The notes: generated by a model from the letters alone, not told the origin. Shown: positions 52,494-63,391, counted from the stretch's first letter. The stretch is DNA of 64,000 nt from Rhynchopus sp. YZ270_cl-10 (GCA_964035575.1 OZ037851.1:124001-188000), one strand, 5' to 3'. Numbers and translations: made by a program.

Positions 52494-54428
52494 CTACTTC
52501 TCAATGGTGCCGAGTTTGTACTCTCCGTGGTCACCACCCATGAAGTCAAGCACTTTGTCGTGGTGTCCGTCAACGGAAGCGTGGTGAGAGATGGAGACGA
52601 GGGTGATGCCTCTGGTCTTGGCGGTTTCGTGGAGGAGCTTGCAGCCCTTGAAGTCCACCTGCGACGTGCCTTCGTCGATGAAGGCGAAGGTAGGGTTGTG
52701 GAAGAGCATTCTCGCGAAGGAGAGACGCTGCTTCTGTCCTCCCGACAGGCGTGCACGCCAGTCCACACCAACCTCGTCCAGCTTCGGCACAAAGTCCGGC
52801 AGTCCCACCGACAGGAGAAGCTCCTCTGCGTCCTGAACAAGCCCAGAGTCCTTAGGGTAAGAGATCTGTCCCCTCAAGGTAACGCCTCCAGGGAAGTAGC
52901 AGTCCTGGCTCACGGCAAACACAGATGATTTGTCGGAAGGCATCTCAACCTTGCCGGCCTCCGCCCCCCACAGCCCGCACAGCGTGCGGAAGAGACTCGT
53001 CTTGCCCACACCGTTCGGCCCACGGATGACAACGTGCTCCCCCTTCTTGATGTCCATGGAGAGGTGGCGCACCAAAGGCTTGACCTCACCCTTGTGCCCC
53101 TCGCGTGCAGGTGGGACAACAGTCAGGTCGCTGATGTGGATCTCGTCGTTTGCGCAAGTCGAACGCTCGCAGTTGTCCTGCTTGACACCCTGGGCCTTCG
53201 CGGTGTCCATCTTGTCCTTCAAAGTGCCAAGACGGTCGGCAAGACCACGTACACGGTTGACATCCGTGAAGGCCTCAGCCATGTCCTTGATCTCGGTTGC
53301 AAGCGTCTGCAGCAGTGTGATGTTCGAGAGGTAGTGTGCAGTGATCTTGTGTGCGGGGGTGTTGGGGTCAGAGAAGTAGACCTCGGGGATAAGCACGGAG
53401 AAGGCACACATCGCGCCACCGTACTTCAGGACGTATGTGTTGAGCACGTCCACCACGCTCAGGACGTACGACGTCAGCAGCTGGTGGCGGATCACCTTCT
53501 TGTGTCTTGCCTGGAGGGCCTTGAACTCAGCCTCTGTGCCTGCCTGCAGAGCGACCTGCTCCCTGTACTGGTGGAGCTGCTCGTGGTGCGTGCGCAGGGC
53601 AGCCTCGATCTCCTGCTTCTGTGTGGCCAGCTGCTTGAGGGACTTCGGCAGCACACGCTTCACGTTTGCGATCATCTTCTGCGCCACGAAGAAGAAGGAC
53701 AAGAAGATCGCAAGGTTCTCCTTCCCGATCCTGCTCGCAATCGTGTAGGACAGATAGATCACGTCGATGAGTGGCTTCAGGATGTGGCCCAGCGTTCTGA
53801 CGGAGAAGGTGCTGAACTCGTCGATGTCGTTTGTGAAGCGTGCGGGAGCGTCCTCGACCCCAGCGTGGTAGTAGAGAATGCTGTCCTTGTTCATGTACTG
53901 CACAAGCATGTTGTCGTACAGGATCTCGCGCACAGACAGCGTCACACGCTTCTCAAGGAACTTCATCGCCGCAGTAGCAACGGCACCCACCATGAACCAG
54001 ATACCAAGGTTCGCCTGCCCAACAAACATCGACCTCCAGTCCTTGGCACCCATGTACGACCCCAGGAAGCCACCGTAGTCCGCAAGCCTCACAGTGATCA
54101 ACACCCTCGTGCACAGCGTCAGGATGTACGAAAGAAAGAACATCGAGTGGCGCGAGAACTTCTGCTTCTTGAGCACGTCGACCAGCTTTGAAAGGCTGTC
54201 CGCACCCTTGGGGCGGCGCTTGCCGGTCTTGGGGCAGGGCTCGTCATCCTTGCTCCCCTTCACAAGAGAGTACGACGGCAGCACCAGAAGCGATGTCAGA
54301 ACAAACGTCGTCCAGATGGAGACCAGCACCTTTCCACGCGTCTCTGAGGTGACGGACGTCAGGAACGTCCGCAGCAACCCTTTCCACGAGCTGGTGTCAT
54401 ACAGTACCTTACTCGCCGCAGGAGCCAT
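52494..54428 (-). CDS. ABC half-transporter, subfamily D (peroxisomal type)
   Basis: Single exon, 644 aa from MAPAASKVLYD at 54428; a Met seven codons upstream is possible. ABCD half-transporters dimerise and import fatty acyl-CoA or related substrates into peroxisomes (glycosomes in kinetoplastids). The N-terminal membrane domain has about six hydrophobic segments and the subfamily stretch NPDQ/ITxDxxxF-like NRFTNDIDEFSTF form (here PARFTNDIDEFS). The nucleotide-binding domain has Walker A GPNGVGKTS at 470-478, signature LSGGQKQR at 561-568, Walker B FAFIDEGTS at about 581, and a switch His in ISHHAS. All catalytic residues look intact, so it should be functional. A charged linker with two nearby Cys (NCERSTCAN) sits before the ATPase domain. 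Confidence 0.95.
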   Translation of the reverse strand: MAPAASKVLYDTSSWKGLLRTFLTSVTSETRGKVLVSIWTTFVLTSLLVLPSYSLVKGSKDDEPCPKTGKRRPKGADSLSKLVDVLKKQKFSRHSMFFLSYILTLCTRVLITVRLADYGGFLGSYMGAKDWRSMFVGQANLGIWFMVGAVATAAMKFLEKRVTLSVREILYDNMLVQYMNKDSILYYHAGVEDAPARFTNDIDEFSTFSVRTLGHILKPLIDVIYLSYTIASRIGKENLAIFLSFFFVAQKMIANVKRVLPKSLKQLATQKQEIEAALRTHHEQLHQYREQVALQAGTEAEFKALQARHKKVIRHQLLTSYVLSVVDVLNTYVLKYGGAMCAFSVLIPEVYFSDPNTPAHKITAHYLSNITLLQTLATEIKDMAEAFTDVNRVRGLADRLGTLKDKMDTAKAQGVKQDNCERSTCANDEIHISDLTVVPPAREGHKGEVKPLVRHLSMDIKKGEHVVIRGPNGVGKTSLFRTLCGLWGAEAGKVEMPSDKSSVFAVSQDCYFPGGVTLRGQISYPKDSGLVQDAEELLLSVGLPDFVPKLDEVGVDWRARLSGGQKQRLSFARMLFHNPTFAFIDEGTSQVDFKGCKLLHETAKTRGITLVSISHHASVDGHHDKVLDFMGGDHGEYKLGTIEK

Positions 54429-54657
54429 GGTAACGGATAGGCGCTGCAATATTCTGTAAGAGGTTTGCGGTCGGGAGTGGTGGAGGTGGAGAAGGAGAGA
54501 GGAGGGAGGAGGGAGAAAAGGAAAGAAGTGGTGTATTCTTTTTGTTTCGTGCGTGGGTGAAGTGGAGTCTAGCCCGCGACTGTAAGTGGCTTTTCTTTAT
54601 CTGTTGTTTTTACGACTGACGCAAAAACGAAAAAAGGCGTCAAAAAAAAAAGTTGAT

Positions 54658-54687
54658 AAGATGAACCTGCACCTCTTAGTCACCTTT
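54658..54687 (+). repeat. H1 hairpin repeat upstream of the ABCD gene
   Basis: AAGATGAACCTGCAC, loop CTC, TTAGTCACCTT; 230 bp upstream of the transporter ATG. Confidence 0.5.
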
Positions 54688-54986
54688 TAAACCTAATAAA
54701 AGCATATGTCGTAAAAATATATATCTGGGCCAGAAGAATGCTTGGGATTTTTTTTTTTGGGATGGTCCCAGTATTTTCCCGGCCCATAATATTTATACGG
54801 CACTGCGTGAGGCTGCTTCATTTTATTGCAACATCTTTGTTTTGCTACCGAGGGTTCCGTTGGCAAAGGTAAAATTATATAAGACGTTGATGTCACATGG
54901 ACGCCTGTAGGGAAAATATATTGATCAAAACCAGAAGGCATCAGAGGAGAGCAAGCCAAGCTGGGAAGGGGAAAAATTTTTTTTTA

Positions 54987-55014
54987 AAGACGAATGCGCA
55001 CTCCCGCGCACATA
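54987..55014 (+). repeat. H2 hairpin repeat
   Basis: AAAGACGAATGCGC, ACTCCC, GCGCACATAC. Confidence 0.5.
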
Positions 55015-55353
55015 CAGCTACAGGGGGTAAACAAGCTAGAAATGCAACAGAGAAAAACACAATTGCCACACTGAACGCATAAAATGGCAAAAGAAAAATA
55101 AACATAACACAAAAGGACTAATGCACAAAGGCTAGAGGTCGATGACTGCCTTTACGGCAGGTAAAAGCCAAGCAGGGCGTGTGCAGGGTTGCTATCCAGA
55201 AATGAAAGGATGGATGTATGGTTCATGGCCTACATCCAATCCTTTACATATTTTCAACGTAGCAAAACGTCTACACCAAGAAAGAAAAGTTAGTTAGTAA
55301 GCTGGCAGGAGAGGGAAACTCAGCCGCTTCAAAAAAGAGAGAAAAGTTTTTGT

Positions 55354-55384
55354 TAGATGAACCCAATCTCATGTTTAGTCACCT
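55354..55384 (+). repeat. H1 hairpin repeat
   Basis: TAGATGAACCCAATC then ATGTTTAGTCACCTA; it ends 11 bp before the foldback element. Confidence 0.45.
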
Positions 55385-55532
55385 ATAAAAAAAAATGAAG
55401 TTTCAAGGTGCAAAATTTGGGGTGATCAGGGGTAGTATTCTGCCAAAAAATTCGCAAAACCCGGAATGCGAATCGCAAAAATTCGCAAAAATTCGCGACA
55501 CGCACATGACATGACATCACATGTACCTGTTT

Positions 55533-55801
55533 TACCTGTGTACCTGTGTACCTGTGTACCTGTGTACCTGTGTACCTGTGTACCTGTGTACCTGTGTACC
55601 TGTGTACCTGTGTACCTGTGTACCTGTGTACCTGTGTACCTGTGTACCTGTGTACCTGTGTACCTGTGTACCTGTGTACCTGTGTACCTGTGTACCTGTG
55701 TACCTGTGTACCTGTGTACCTGTGTACCTGTGTACCTGTGTACCTGTGTACCTGTGTACCTGTGTACCTGTGTACCTGTGTACCTGTGTACCTGTGTACC
55801 T
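55533..55801. repeat. Tandem repeat, 8-bp unit GTGTACCT, about 33 copies
   Basis: An essentially perfect array; long open frames through it (repeated CVPVYLCT) arise only because the array lacks stops. Confidence 0.97.
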
Positions 55802-55880
55802 GAGTGCGAAGTAAGGTTGTTTGATATGGTCATCATTTTGCCACCCACCTCTCTAAAGTCTTATAATCCCAGTCCCCCGG

Positions 55881-56406
55881 CACAGTATACACAGTATACA
55901 CAGTATACACAGTATACACAGTATACACAGTATACACAGTATACACAGTATACACAGTATACACAGTATACACAGTATACACAGTATACACAGTATACAC
56001 AGTATACACAGTATACACAGTATACACAGTATACACAGTATACACAGTATACACAGTATACACAGTATACACAGTATACACAGTATACACAGTATACACA
56101 GTATACACAGTATACACAGTATACACAGTATACACAGTATACACAGTATACACAGTATACACAGTATACACAGTATACACAGTATACACAGTATACACAG
56201 TATACACAGTATACACAGTATACACAGTATACACAGTATACACAGTATACACAGTATACACAGTATACACAGTATACACAGTATACACAGTATACACAGT
56301 ATACACAGTATACACAGTATACACAGTATACACAGTATACACAGTATACACAGTATACACAGTATACACAGTATACACAGTATACACAGTATACACAGTA
56401 TACACA
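55881..56406. repeat. Tandem repeat, 9-bp unit CAGTATACA, about 58 copies
   Basis: A perfect array by eye over 526 bp. The unit is a multiple of three, so frames stay open on both strands (QYT, LCI, VYT repeats). Confidence 0.97.
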
Positions 56407-56938
56407 TTTTTATTACATATTCATTGCTTTTCTATACAAGTTGACACAAGATTCTAGATTTTAAGTTGGTTCAACGTCGCATGAGACCAGTTGGCGCAGT
56501 CGTTGAACCCTCAATTTTTCATATATTTTTTCTGGTTTTTGGCCCGTGAAACCCTGTGTTATATCAACGCTGGGTTCGCAAGCCTGAAGCCAGGGGTGGC
56601 TGCATTCCTTTTCGGACCGGGGTGCTCCATCCTATTTTAAAAAACGTTTACGCCAGGTGGTCTGAAGAGTGATCTGACCATATTCTCCAGGTATAACAAA
56701 TGCTTAAATAATGCATTGGCGAAGGAATTTTGCGCTTTCGACCACCACAGATTACATGTGTTTTTACCGGTTTTTCTATGTGTTGAGGTATGCACTTGTG
56801 TGCTGGGAAGCATGCCACCAGTGTTACAATTTTACAAGGTAAAAATGACCTGTACGTACGTACGTAAGGAAGAAGGCTGAGTGGGCATATAGTGCCGCAA
56901 AATCATATCTGGAAGCCATCAGTCCCCTGTCCGGTTGT

Positions 56939-57121
56939 CCAGTACCCAGTACCCAGTACCCAGTACCCAGTACCCAGTACCCAGTACCCAGTACCCAGTA
57001 CCCAGTACCCAGTACCCAGTACCCAGTACCCAGTACCCAGTACCCAGTACCCAGTACCCAGTACCCAGTACCCAGTACCCAGTACCCAGTACCCAGTACC
57101 CAGTACCCAGTACCCAGTACA
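56939..57121. repeat. Tandem repeat, 7-bp unit CCCAGTA, about 26 copies
   Basis: A perfect array by eye; begins GTCCAGTACCC and ends GTACATGTGACC. Confidence 0.97.
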
Positions 57122-57166
57122 TGTGACCACGTGTGACCACGTGTGACTTGTCACACCTGTGCGCAA

Positions 57167-57378
57167 AAAAAACGCAAAACCCGGAATGCGAATCGCAAAA
57201 AATCGCAAAAATTCGCAGAAATTCGCAAAAATTCGCAGAAACCCGGAATGCGAATCGCAAAAATTCGCAAAAATTCGCAAAAGTTCGCAAAAATTCGCAA
57301 AAATTCGCAGAAACCCGGAATGCGAATCGCAAAAATTCGCAAAAATTCGCAAAAATTCGCAAAAGTTCGCAAAAATTC
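57167..57378. repeat. Tandem repeat, 10-bp unit ATTCGCAAAA with higher-order structure
   Basis: Decamers with few variants (AGTTCGCAAA, ATTCGCAGAA). The block AACCCGGAATGCGAATCGC recurs three times about 60-75 bp apart and once more in the left arm at 55457, giving a higher-order repeat. Confidence 0.9.
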
Positions 57379-57930
57379 GCACTGCGAATTTTTCGCATTT
57401 TTTCCCCGATTTTTCCTGGTTTGCGAATTTCGTAGCAGAATACCACCCCTGATCACCCCAAAAATGCCTGCACCTTGGAACTTTACCAAAATAAACAAAC
57501 AAAACGAGTAAGAACCGTTCTCCAAAAAAAAAAAAAAAATGGTCACATCTTCCCCCAGAGTCCACTCCCCTGGTCTAGACTTGCAGAGGAACGATACACT
57601 CTTTGTATACTTTCCTCTTGTAGCTAGCTGCCCCCCCTCCCACCCCACAACTTTAAAATATGTTTCTTCTGGGCACCATCGTCACCGACGTTTGTATTCG
57701 TTAAAAGGAACATCACCCATGGAGGATGTCCTTATGTGTTCGCAAATAGAGAGACGAAAAGCGGTTCCGTTAGTGAAACGCACCAAAACCCACGTTTGCT
57801 TCGTTCTGCATTTTGTTAGTTTTTTTCTTTAATCCGTTGGTTGAGTGCATTTGGGTCTCTTTTTTTAACACCACCCCCCCAATCCCGTTCAGTAGTGGAA
57901 GGCATGTGTTTTGCCTGGTGTATGTGCCAG

Positions 57931-60584
57931 CTACACCTGCTGGTGCTTTGGGGAATCCGCTTCCTCCTCCTCGTCGGATTGCTGTGGGTGTGGGTCGTAT
58001 TTTTTGGTGATAAAGCTGTTAGAATGGTCCTCACATAGTGGACTTTTTCCAGCGGTGCAAGCTTCTTCCCATTCACACTCATTCTTTGTAGAACGAAACG
58101 CCAGCTTGAACATACCTTAGAAAACAACGGAAGCTCGGACGACTCCCAGTCACACGCTGAACCCTCCACCGAATAGTACCCGAGCACCTGTAGTGTGTTG
58201 TTACCATTTTTTGTGTAGACAATCGCCCGCTTCAGTTATCTGTACACCATGCATGAAGAGGCTTAAAGAGAGTCTCATTGCAAACAATGAAAGACGAAAC
58301 GTTGAATGACATCACTTTTGTGCAATGCTGCATTTGCTTGACATACCAACTCCCAGGAGTAGGGAACGAAGAACGTCTCAGGCACATCCCCTTCTGCAAA
58401 GCCGTAGCGGTCGGGGACTGGTGTTTCTGTGAGTGGCGTGCTCCAGTTGCTTGTGGCGATCTTCATGAGGGAGTTCGTGACAGCGCTGACGTCGGGTGCG
58501 GCGACACCGATGTCCTTGTCGAGGCTGTCCGAGAAGTAGTCGAGAGTTTCCACCAGGTGCCCGAGCGTGCGTACGAGGGACTCATCCACACCCTCCAGCT
58601 TCTTCAGGTCGTCCAGGGCGTGGCGCAGGGCCTTCACCTGGTGAAGAAGCTCGTACACAAGCTGGATGTTGTCAGCGATCACCTCCTGGTGCAAACAAAG
58701 CGCCACACAGCTGAGCACATTGCGCAGGTATTCAAAGCAGCGCCCTCTGTGGTCCATGTCCATGCTCTTGCACGCACTCTTCGCAAGGAAGATGACGAGC
58801 TGGATGAGCCGCCGTGATGTGTGTTCGTGCATGCCTCGGATGTCTGCACCCATGTTGGAAAGAATCGAGAATGCCTGTCGTGTCACGTACTCGTCGTGGC
58901 CACTGGAGATCGACGTCTGTATCGCCTTGATCAGTGTCACAATAAGCACCGACCCTGCTGTGATGTCCTTCCACGCAGGACGCCCTGGGTTCCAGTCGAC
59001 ATACGGTATGCTCTGTTGGTGAATACCTGCGTTGAACCTGCGGTACTGCGACAGCATCAAGAGCACCGACAGCAGAACGTACAGCGAGCTTGGGTGGTCA
59101 AATAGCGCGTCAATGTTGTGCAACACGTGGGTCAATGGGAGCACAAGACGTCCCACATCATTTGCGTTGAGAATGTGGTCCAAGGTGACAGAGTTCTCTA
59201 TGAGCAGGGAGTACAGCAGCAGAATCATCTCTGGGTGGCACAGAGCACCAGGCCTGTAAAAAAAGCATTTTTTTTTTTAAACCCGCCAAAAAACATACCT
59301 GCAAAACACATCATAAAGGTTTGCCACTGGAAAGTCCTCATGCTCTGCACGGAAGGCTTCCATCACCGAGCTGGGCGCCACCTTTGCTGTGTTCTTCCTT
59401 CTGTAGAGGAGGACACAGAGGAGGAGGGCTGCACGGCGGCCGAGATGCGATGACGGTGGCATTGCACTGGACACCCCACCCCCGGCCTCACCACCTATAT
59501 GCAAGGACACATGCGCATCGCCACTGGATATGGTGCTGTGTCTCCGCTCCCCGTTGTGTCCCCCTTGCACACCCTTCTTCTTTCCCCATGGGTTCAACAA
59601 CCCGAATGTATAGTCCCAGATGGTGCCTAGCGTGCCACGGGAAGAGATATCGACCGAAGAAAACTCTGCCTTAGTGATGTACGACAGCAAGCTCTGTGTC
59701 ATCATATGAGCAGACCCATGCGAGGCAAGCAGGTCCACCACCTGTGTACCGTGCCCTTCATTCTCTTGGAGCGGTGTGGTGAGGTGGAGGAGTGATTGGT
59801 CCGCAGATTCGATGCCGAGCTGTTGCAGGTCGTTGGGGTTGGACCAGAGCTGTGCACCGCATGCAATGGTTGCGACGCTGAGGACCATGCAGTGCGCATT
59901 GAGACAGGCGGTGTTCATGTTGAGAACAGGGTGCTTCACCATGAAGGCAACCATCGTGTCGATGATGATGTGTGAGACGTCTGCGCCGTCGACCTCGCAA
60001 AGCTTCTGCGTCGCAAGGGTGCAGCCTTTAGTCTCGTCAAGAAGCGTCTGCATCAAGATCTGCAGCAAAAGCAGCAGACTGCACACCTGCTGGTAGGGCA
60101 CCTCTTCAGGGCGGTTCGCAGAGTGGCCGGCGATGATGCCACAGATGCTTTTGCAGAGACCACCAAAGCGGCCTGTACAGCTGCTCTGCTGGATGACAGC
60201 TCGGCACACTGCGCGCAGCTCCTCCAAGTGCTGCTCTGACTTCAACACATCAGGATACAACTCCGAAAGGGTAACCAATTCACTCCATTTGATCGCCTCG
60301 TTTGGTTGTCTGAAGGGGTTTTGAAAAAAAATGTTTTGTTTATCTTTTTTGTTTTTTTTAAATGGAGGGGATATCGAGGGGATATGGAGAAGGTACGGTA
60401 TATATTTTTTGCAATAATAGTCATGGGTGCACCGAGTGTTGATACAGAAGAGGCGCAAAATGAGTGTGCGTTCTGACCTATACATTGGTATCCGCGTTTG
60501 AGAGAAAGATGCATACCTTGAATCCCGCAACGCAGCGAGAAACCCATTCGTTTCTATATTCAGTGACGACGCAGTTCCGCCCAT
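57931..60584 (-). CDS. DYM: Dymeclin, Golgi-associated membrane trafficking protein
   Basis: Five exons: 60584-60517, 60309-59299, 59253-58347, 58187-58116, 58083-57931; 736 aa with matching phases (human dymeclin is 669). Donors are GTATGC, GTATGT, GTATGT, GTATGT. The N-terminus MGGTASS fits N-myristoylation, as in dymeclins. Family landmarks: ALLLCVLLYRRK, MILLLYSLLIENS, SSLYVLLSVLLMLS..FN..IH, and near the end PETFFVPYSWELVLGYY, which parallels the human FFIPYVWSLV end. An Asn-free insertion around the GGGVSS segment is lineage-specific. The last intron is only 32 nt (58084-58115); if not removed, a basic tail ending at 57816 would replace the acidic tail (QQSDEEEEADSP). Family call is firm; the tail is less so. 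Confidence 0.93.
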
Positions 60585-60827
60585 TGTGTTTTATTGCGCT
60601 TTCTTCTTTTTTTTTCTTGACAAAAATAAAGAGGGGTGCAAGTAGACCCTTCGTGTGTCAAGTCATGTGCCTGCGATGTGTTGATATAAAGGTGTAAATT
60701 GAGCAGGAGATTCATAAAAAATCCAACAGTTTCTTTTTTTTTTTTTGTTCAAAATTATGATGTTTGTTTTGGTTTTTCTCCTTTTTTTTTTTGGACCTGT
60801 GGAGAACGTGGGAAACGCTGTGTTGGT

Positions 60828-60860
<33 letters not shown>

Positions 60861-61808
60861 TGTTTTTTTTGACCTCGCCGCCACATATGGGGGCATTGTT
60901 TTTGTGTTGTTGCTGTTTTTTTGTTTTTTTTTGTTTTTATACTTTGTCGTTTTTTTGTTTGGATCTGCATTTTTTTGAAGAACGGTTGAGAATGCCCAAC
61001 GTTGTCGAATAAAGAGGGTGAAGTGTTTAGGGAATGAGGAACGTGGGAAAAGAACAAAAAAAAGCTAGTAAAAGATAAGCATTTTTTTTACATAGGACGT
61101 ACAAAGCACCTAGAAAATAAACGGACTCCCCCACCCCCTTTCTCTTCCCCCTACGCCAAAACCTTCAGGACTATAAAAAACGCAAAAAATCTCAGGAATT
61201 TTGCCCAGCGTTTGACGCTGTCACTACTTTTTGATACTGTTTTTTGCCATTTAGCGTTATGCCACGCACAATTTACCCCCCCTCGCTTTTCAAAAGCGAA
61301 ATTTTGACAATTAAAATATCCCAAGACAAAAATAAGAACTGGAAGCAATGAACTGTCTCAGACATGAGAGGGAGAAAAAGAAACCAGCGGAGGGGTTCGG
61401 GGGGGAAGGGTTATTTTTTTTTTGAAGTAGAAATATAAATCTGCTATCAATCAGGTACTATGTTGGGGGGTTGAGAAACGGTGAATAAACTAAAGCGAAG
61501 AGAGAGCTAGTGAGAGCGGGGAGGAGGAGGGGAGGGAGAGGTGGGAGAGGGACACCAAAAGTGGGGAGGGGTGAGGCAAGAACTGTCCTGTTTTATTGCA
61601 CTCCGCCCCACCAATTCCCCTCACCACTATCCTTCGTTTTGCGTAGCCCCTGCCCGCTGGATGAGTGTTGCAAGACTACAGAAAAGGTGTGATTTTCGAT
61701 ACAACAGTCGTCTGTTATGAAACGTGACAAACCACATTACAAAGAGTGAGAAAAATTGGAAAGATGCAACCCTCATGTAATATGCCGAAGGCACAAAATA
61801 GGGTTTGT

Positions 61809-61843
61809 AAAACAAGCCTCAGCCTCTCATACTAAGTTACCTT
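61809..61843 (+). repeat. H1 hairpin repeat
   Basis: AAAACAAGCCTCAGC, CTCTCAT, ACTAAGTTACCTT. Confidence 0.45.
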
Positions 61844-62146
61844 ACCAACTTTAAAAAAGGGGGGAAAAAAAATACAGTTTCCGTCCAACAATTTTTCGTT
61901 ACAAACAGATAAAAATCACTCAAAAAAAATAGAGCGATAGTGGATCAAAGTCTGAGGGGTTTTTTTCTTTTTCTTTTTTTTTTCTTTTTTCAACAACCTA
62001 GGTTCCTGGATGAAACCTCTGGGTTATTTTTTGAACATCATTTGAAATAATTATTTTTTTTTGAGTCTTTTTGTTTTAAAAACATTTTTATGGAAAGAAA
62101 GAACATGAAAATAACATAGGAGTGGAGCTTCACAAAAAAAAAAGAC

Positions 62147-62203
62147 TGGTGCTCCGGAGGGGGTCGATATTGACAGGTCGCTGACCGATTTCCCATAGCA
62201 CCA
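62147..62203 (+). mobile_element. Very short inverted-repeat element (GGTGCT type), copy 3
   Basis: Shortest copy: TGGTGCTCCGG, GGTCGATATTGACAGGTCG (a single unit), ending ATAGCACCA. Confidence 0.65.
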
Positions 62204-62633
62204 AAGACGACTCCATTTTTTTGGACATTCAACGTGTCTTTCCACTGTGCTTTTGAACCCTTTTTTGGTTGCATAATATCAACACTCCTTTGTTTGCCGT
62301 GTTGTCAAAACTTGAAGTCTTTTTCCGCCCCACTCATAAAAAAAGGTTCGAAAGTCTTTAGCACGGTTTCAGAAGCACTAGATGATATCAGTGCGCCAAA
62401 GTCTTTCGAGAGGTTGTGTGTGGCTGGGCGTAAGGAGTGCCGAAAATGTGGTTACGCATGCAATCTTGAGAAAAAAATACCAAAAAAAAAGACAGAGAAA
62501 AACGTTGTTTTGTGCAGGGGAAAAAAAAGAGGTTTTTCTGCCGAGTGGTTTTGTGTGTTGGAGAAAAAAAAATTCGATAAAAAGCTCCTGCGTTCGGTCT
62601 CTTTCACACAAAAAAATGGGGAAAGACCCATTA

Positions 62634-62684
62634 AAAGATGAACCAATATGCCCTCTCTTGAACATAAATAACCACACATCTTAC
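62634..62684 (+). repeat. H2 hairpin repeat, long-loop variant
   Basis: AAAGATGAACCAATATGC, CCTCTCTTG and ACCACACATCTT. Confidence 0.4.
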
Positions 62685-63286
62685 AAATGAAAAAGAGCTA
62701 AAAGTTGTGAAGAGGTGGTATATCCCGTTCGCATCAAACACGACAATGATACTATGGAGAGGGACACTTCCACCCCGTATACTTGAAACATTGAAGACGT
62801 GTACACGCACATCTTTAAAAGGTTGCTTGACGGTGTAACATGGTTTATCAGGTCCGGAGTGGGGTGGGCAGGGGATGACGCACCCAACGAGAAGTGGTCT
62901 GGTGCAATTTGGCGATAGATATAGGCTCTTGAGACGGCCTTTTTGAAGGGAAAATGGTGCCTGAAAGTTGGTTTCTGAAAAAAAATGTTTGCTTACAAAA
63001 AAAAGGTGTGCTAGAGCTTGGAAAAAGCGTTGAGAGAAATGAGATGAACCTAAGCCACCCAAGGAAGAGAAAAAAAAGGGGGACATCCAAGAACCGCTGG
63101 AAACTGTCCAGAGCGCGTGTTGGGTGGCAAATGTTGCCACACTGTATGCAGCAAAATCAGATGACTCCTTCGTAGTGGGGGGGATCTACGCGGACAGTGT
63201 AGAGGGGGTGGGGGTGGGGGACGGGGGGTGGCAGCTATCTACCTGGCTTCTGAAGAAGGGTCTGTCTTGGGGCTAACCGCGAAGTG

Positions 63287-63350
63287 CAGGCAACACTTCT
63301 CACCTCTGAATGCGGCAGCTTTCCCTGCAATTAGCTGGTCTGACTCCATA
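63287..63350 (+). repeat. H6 repeat
   Basis: GCAGGCAACAC, TGCGGCAGC and AGCTGGTCTGACTCC. Confidence 0.5.
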
Positions 63351-63365
63351 TAAAGAATTTTTTTT

Positions 63366-63391
63366 TAAACCTAAGTGCCGCTAGTCACCTT
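63366..63391 (+). repeat. H1 hairpin repeat, partial
   Basis: TAAACCTAAGTGCCG then CTAGTCACCTT. Confidence 0.45.

Larger units (their letters stand above)
55396..57484. mobile_element. 2.1-kb foldback element with internal minisatellites
   Basis: The ends are inverted repeats over about 100 bp: AAGTTTCAAGGTGCA, then GGGGTGATCAGGGG and TAGTATTCTGC on the left; GCAGAATACCACCCC, TGATCACCCC and TGCACCTTGGAACTTT (allowing a small spacer) on the right. Both arms carry ATTCGCAAAA units. Inside lie four tandem arrays of 8, 9, 7 and 10 bp listed separately and about 530 bp of single-copy DNA (56407-56938). Foldback transposons are known for such repeat-laden arms. No transposase is seen. Confidence 0.8.
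54429..57930. other. Intergenic region dominated by a foldback element
   Basis: H1 at 54658 and 55354, H2 at 54987, then the tandem-repeat foldback 55396-57484. No host gene is seen between it and the end of dymeclin. Confidence 0.65.

Noticed and set aside
53034-54191. 385-codon plus-strand frame opposite the ABC transporter
   Set aside because: Antisense shadow of a gene with complete ATPase motifs; no domain of its own.
55466-56464. Very long open frames of QYT, VYT, LCI and CVPVYL repeats
   Set aside because: They are a by-product of perfect 9-bp and 8-bp tandem arrays and are open in several frames and on both strands.
56892-57648. Open frames through the 7-bp and 10-bp arrays
   Set aside because: Same reason: repeat translation without a start context or any unique coding sequence.
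57539-57832. 97-codon plus-strand frame beside the foldback element
   Set aside because: Mixed low-complexity sequence that overlaps the dymeclin alternative tail; no support.
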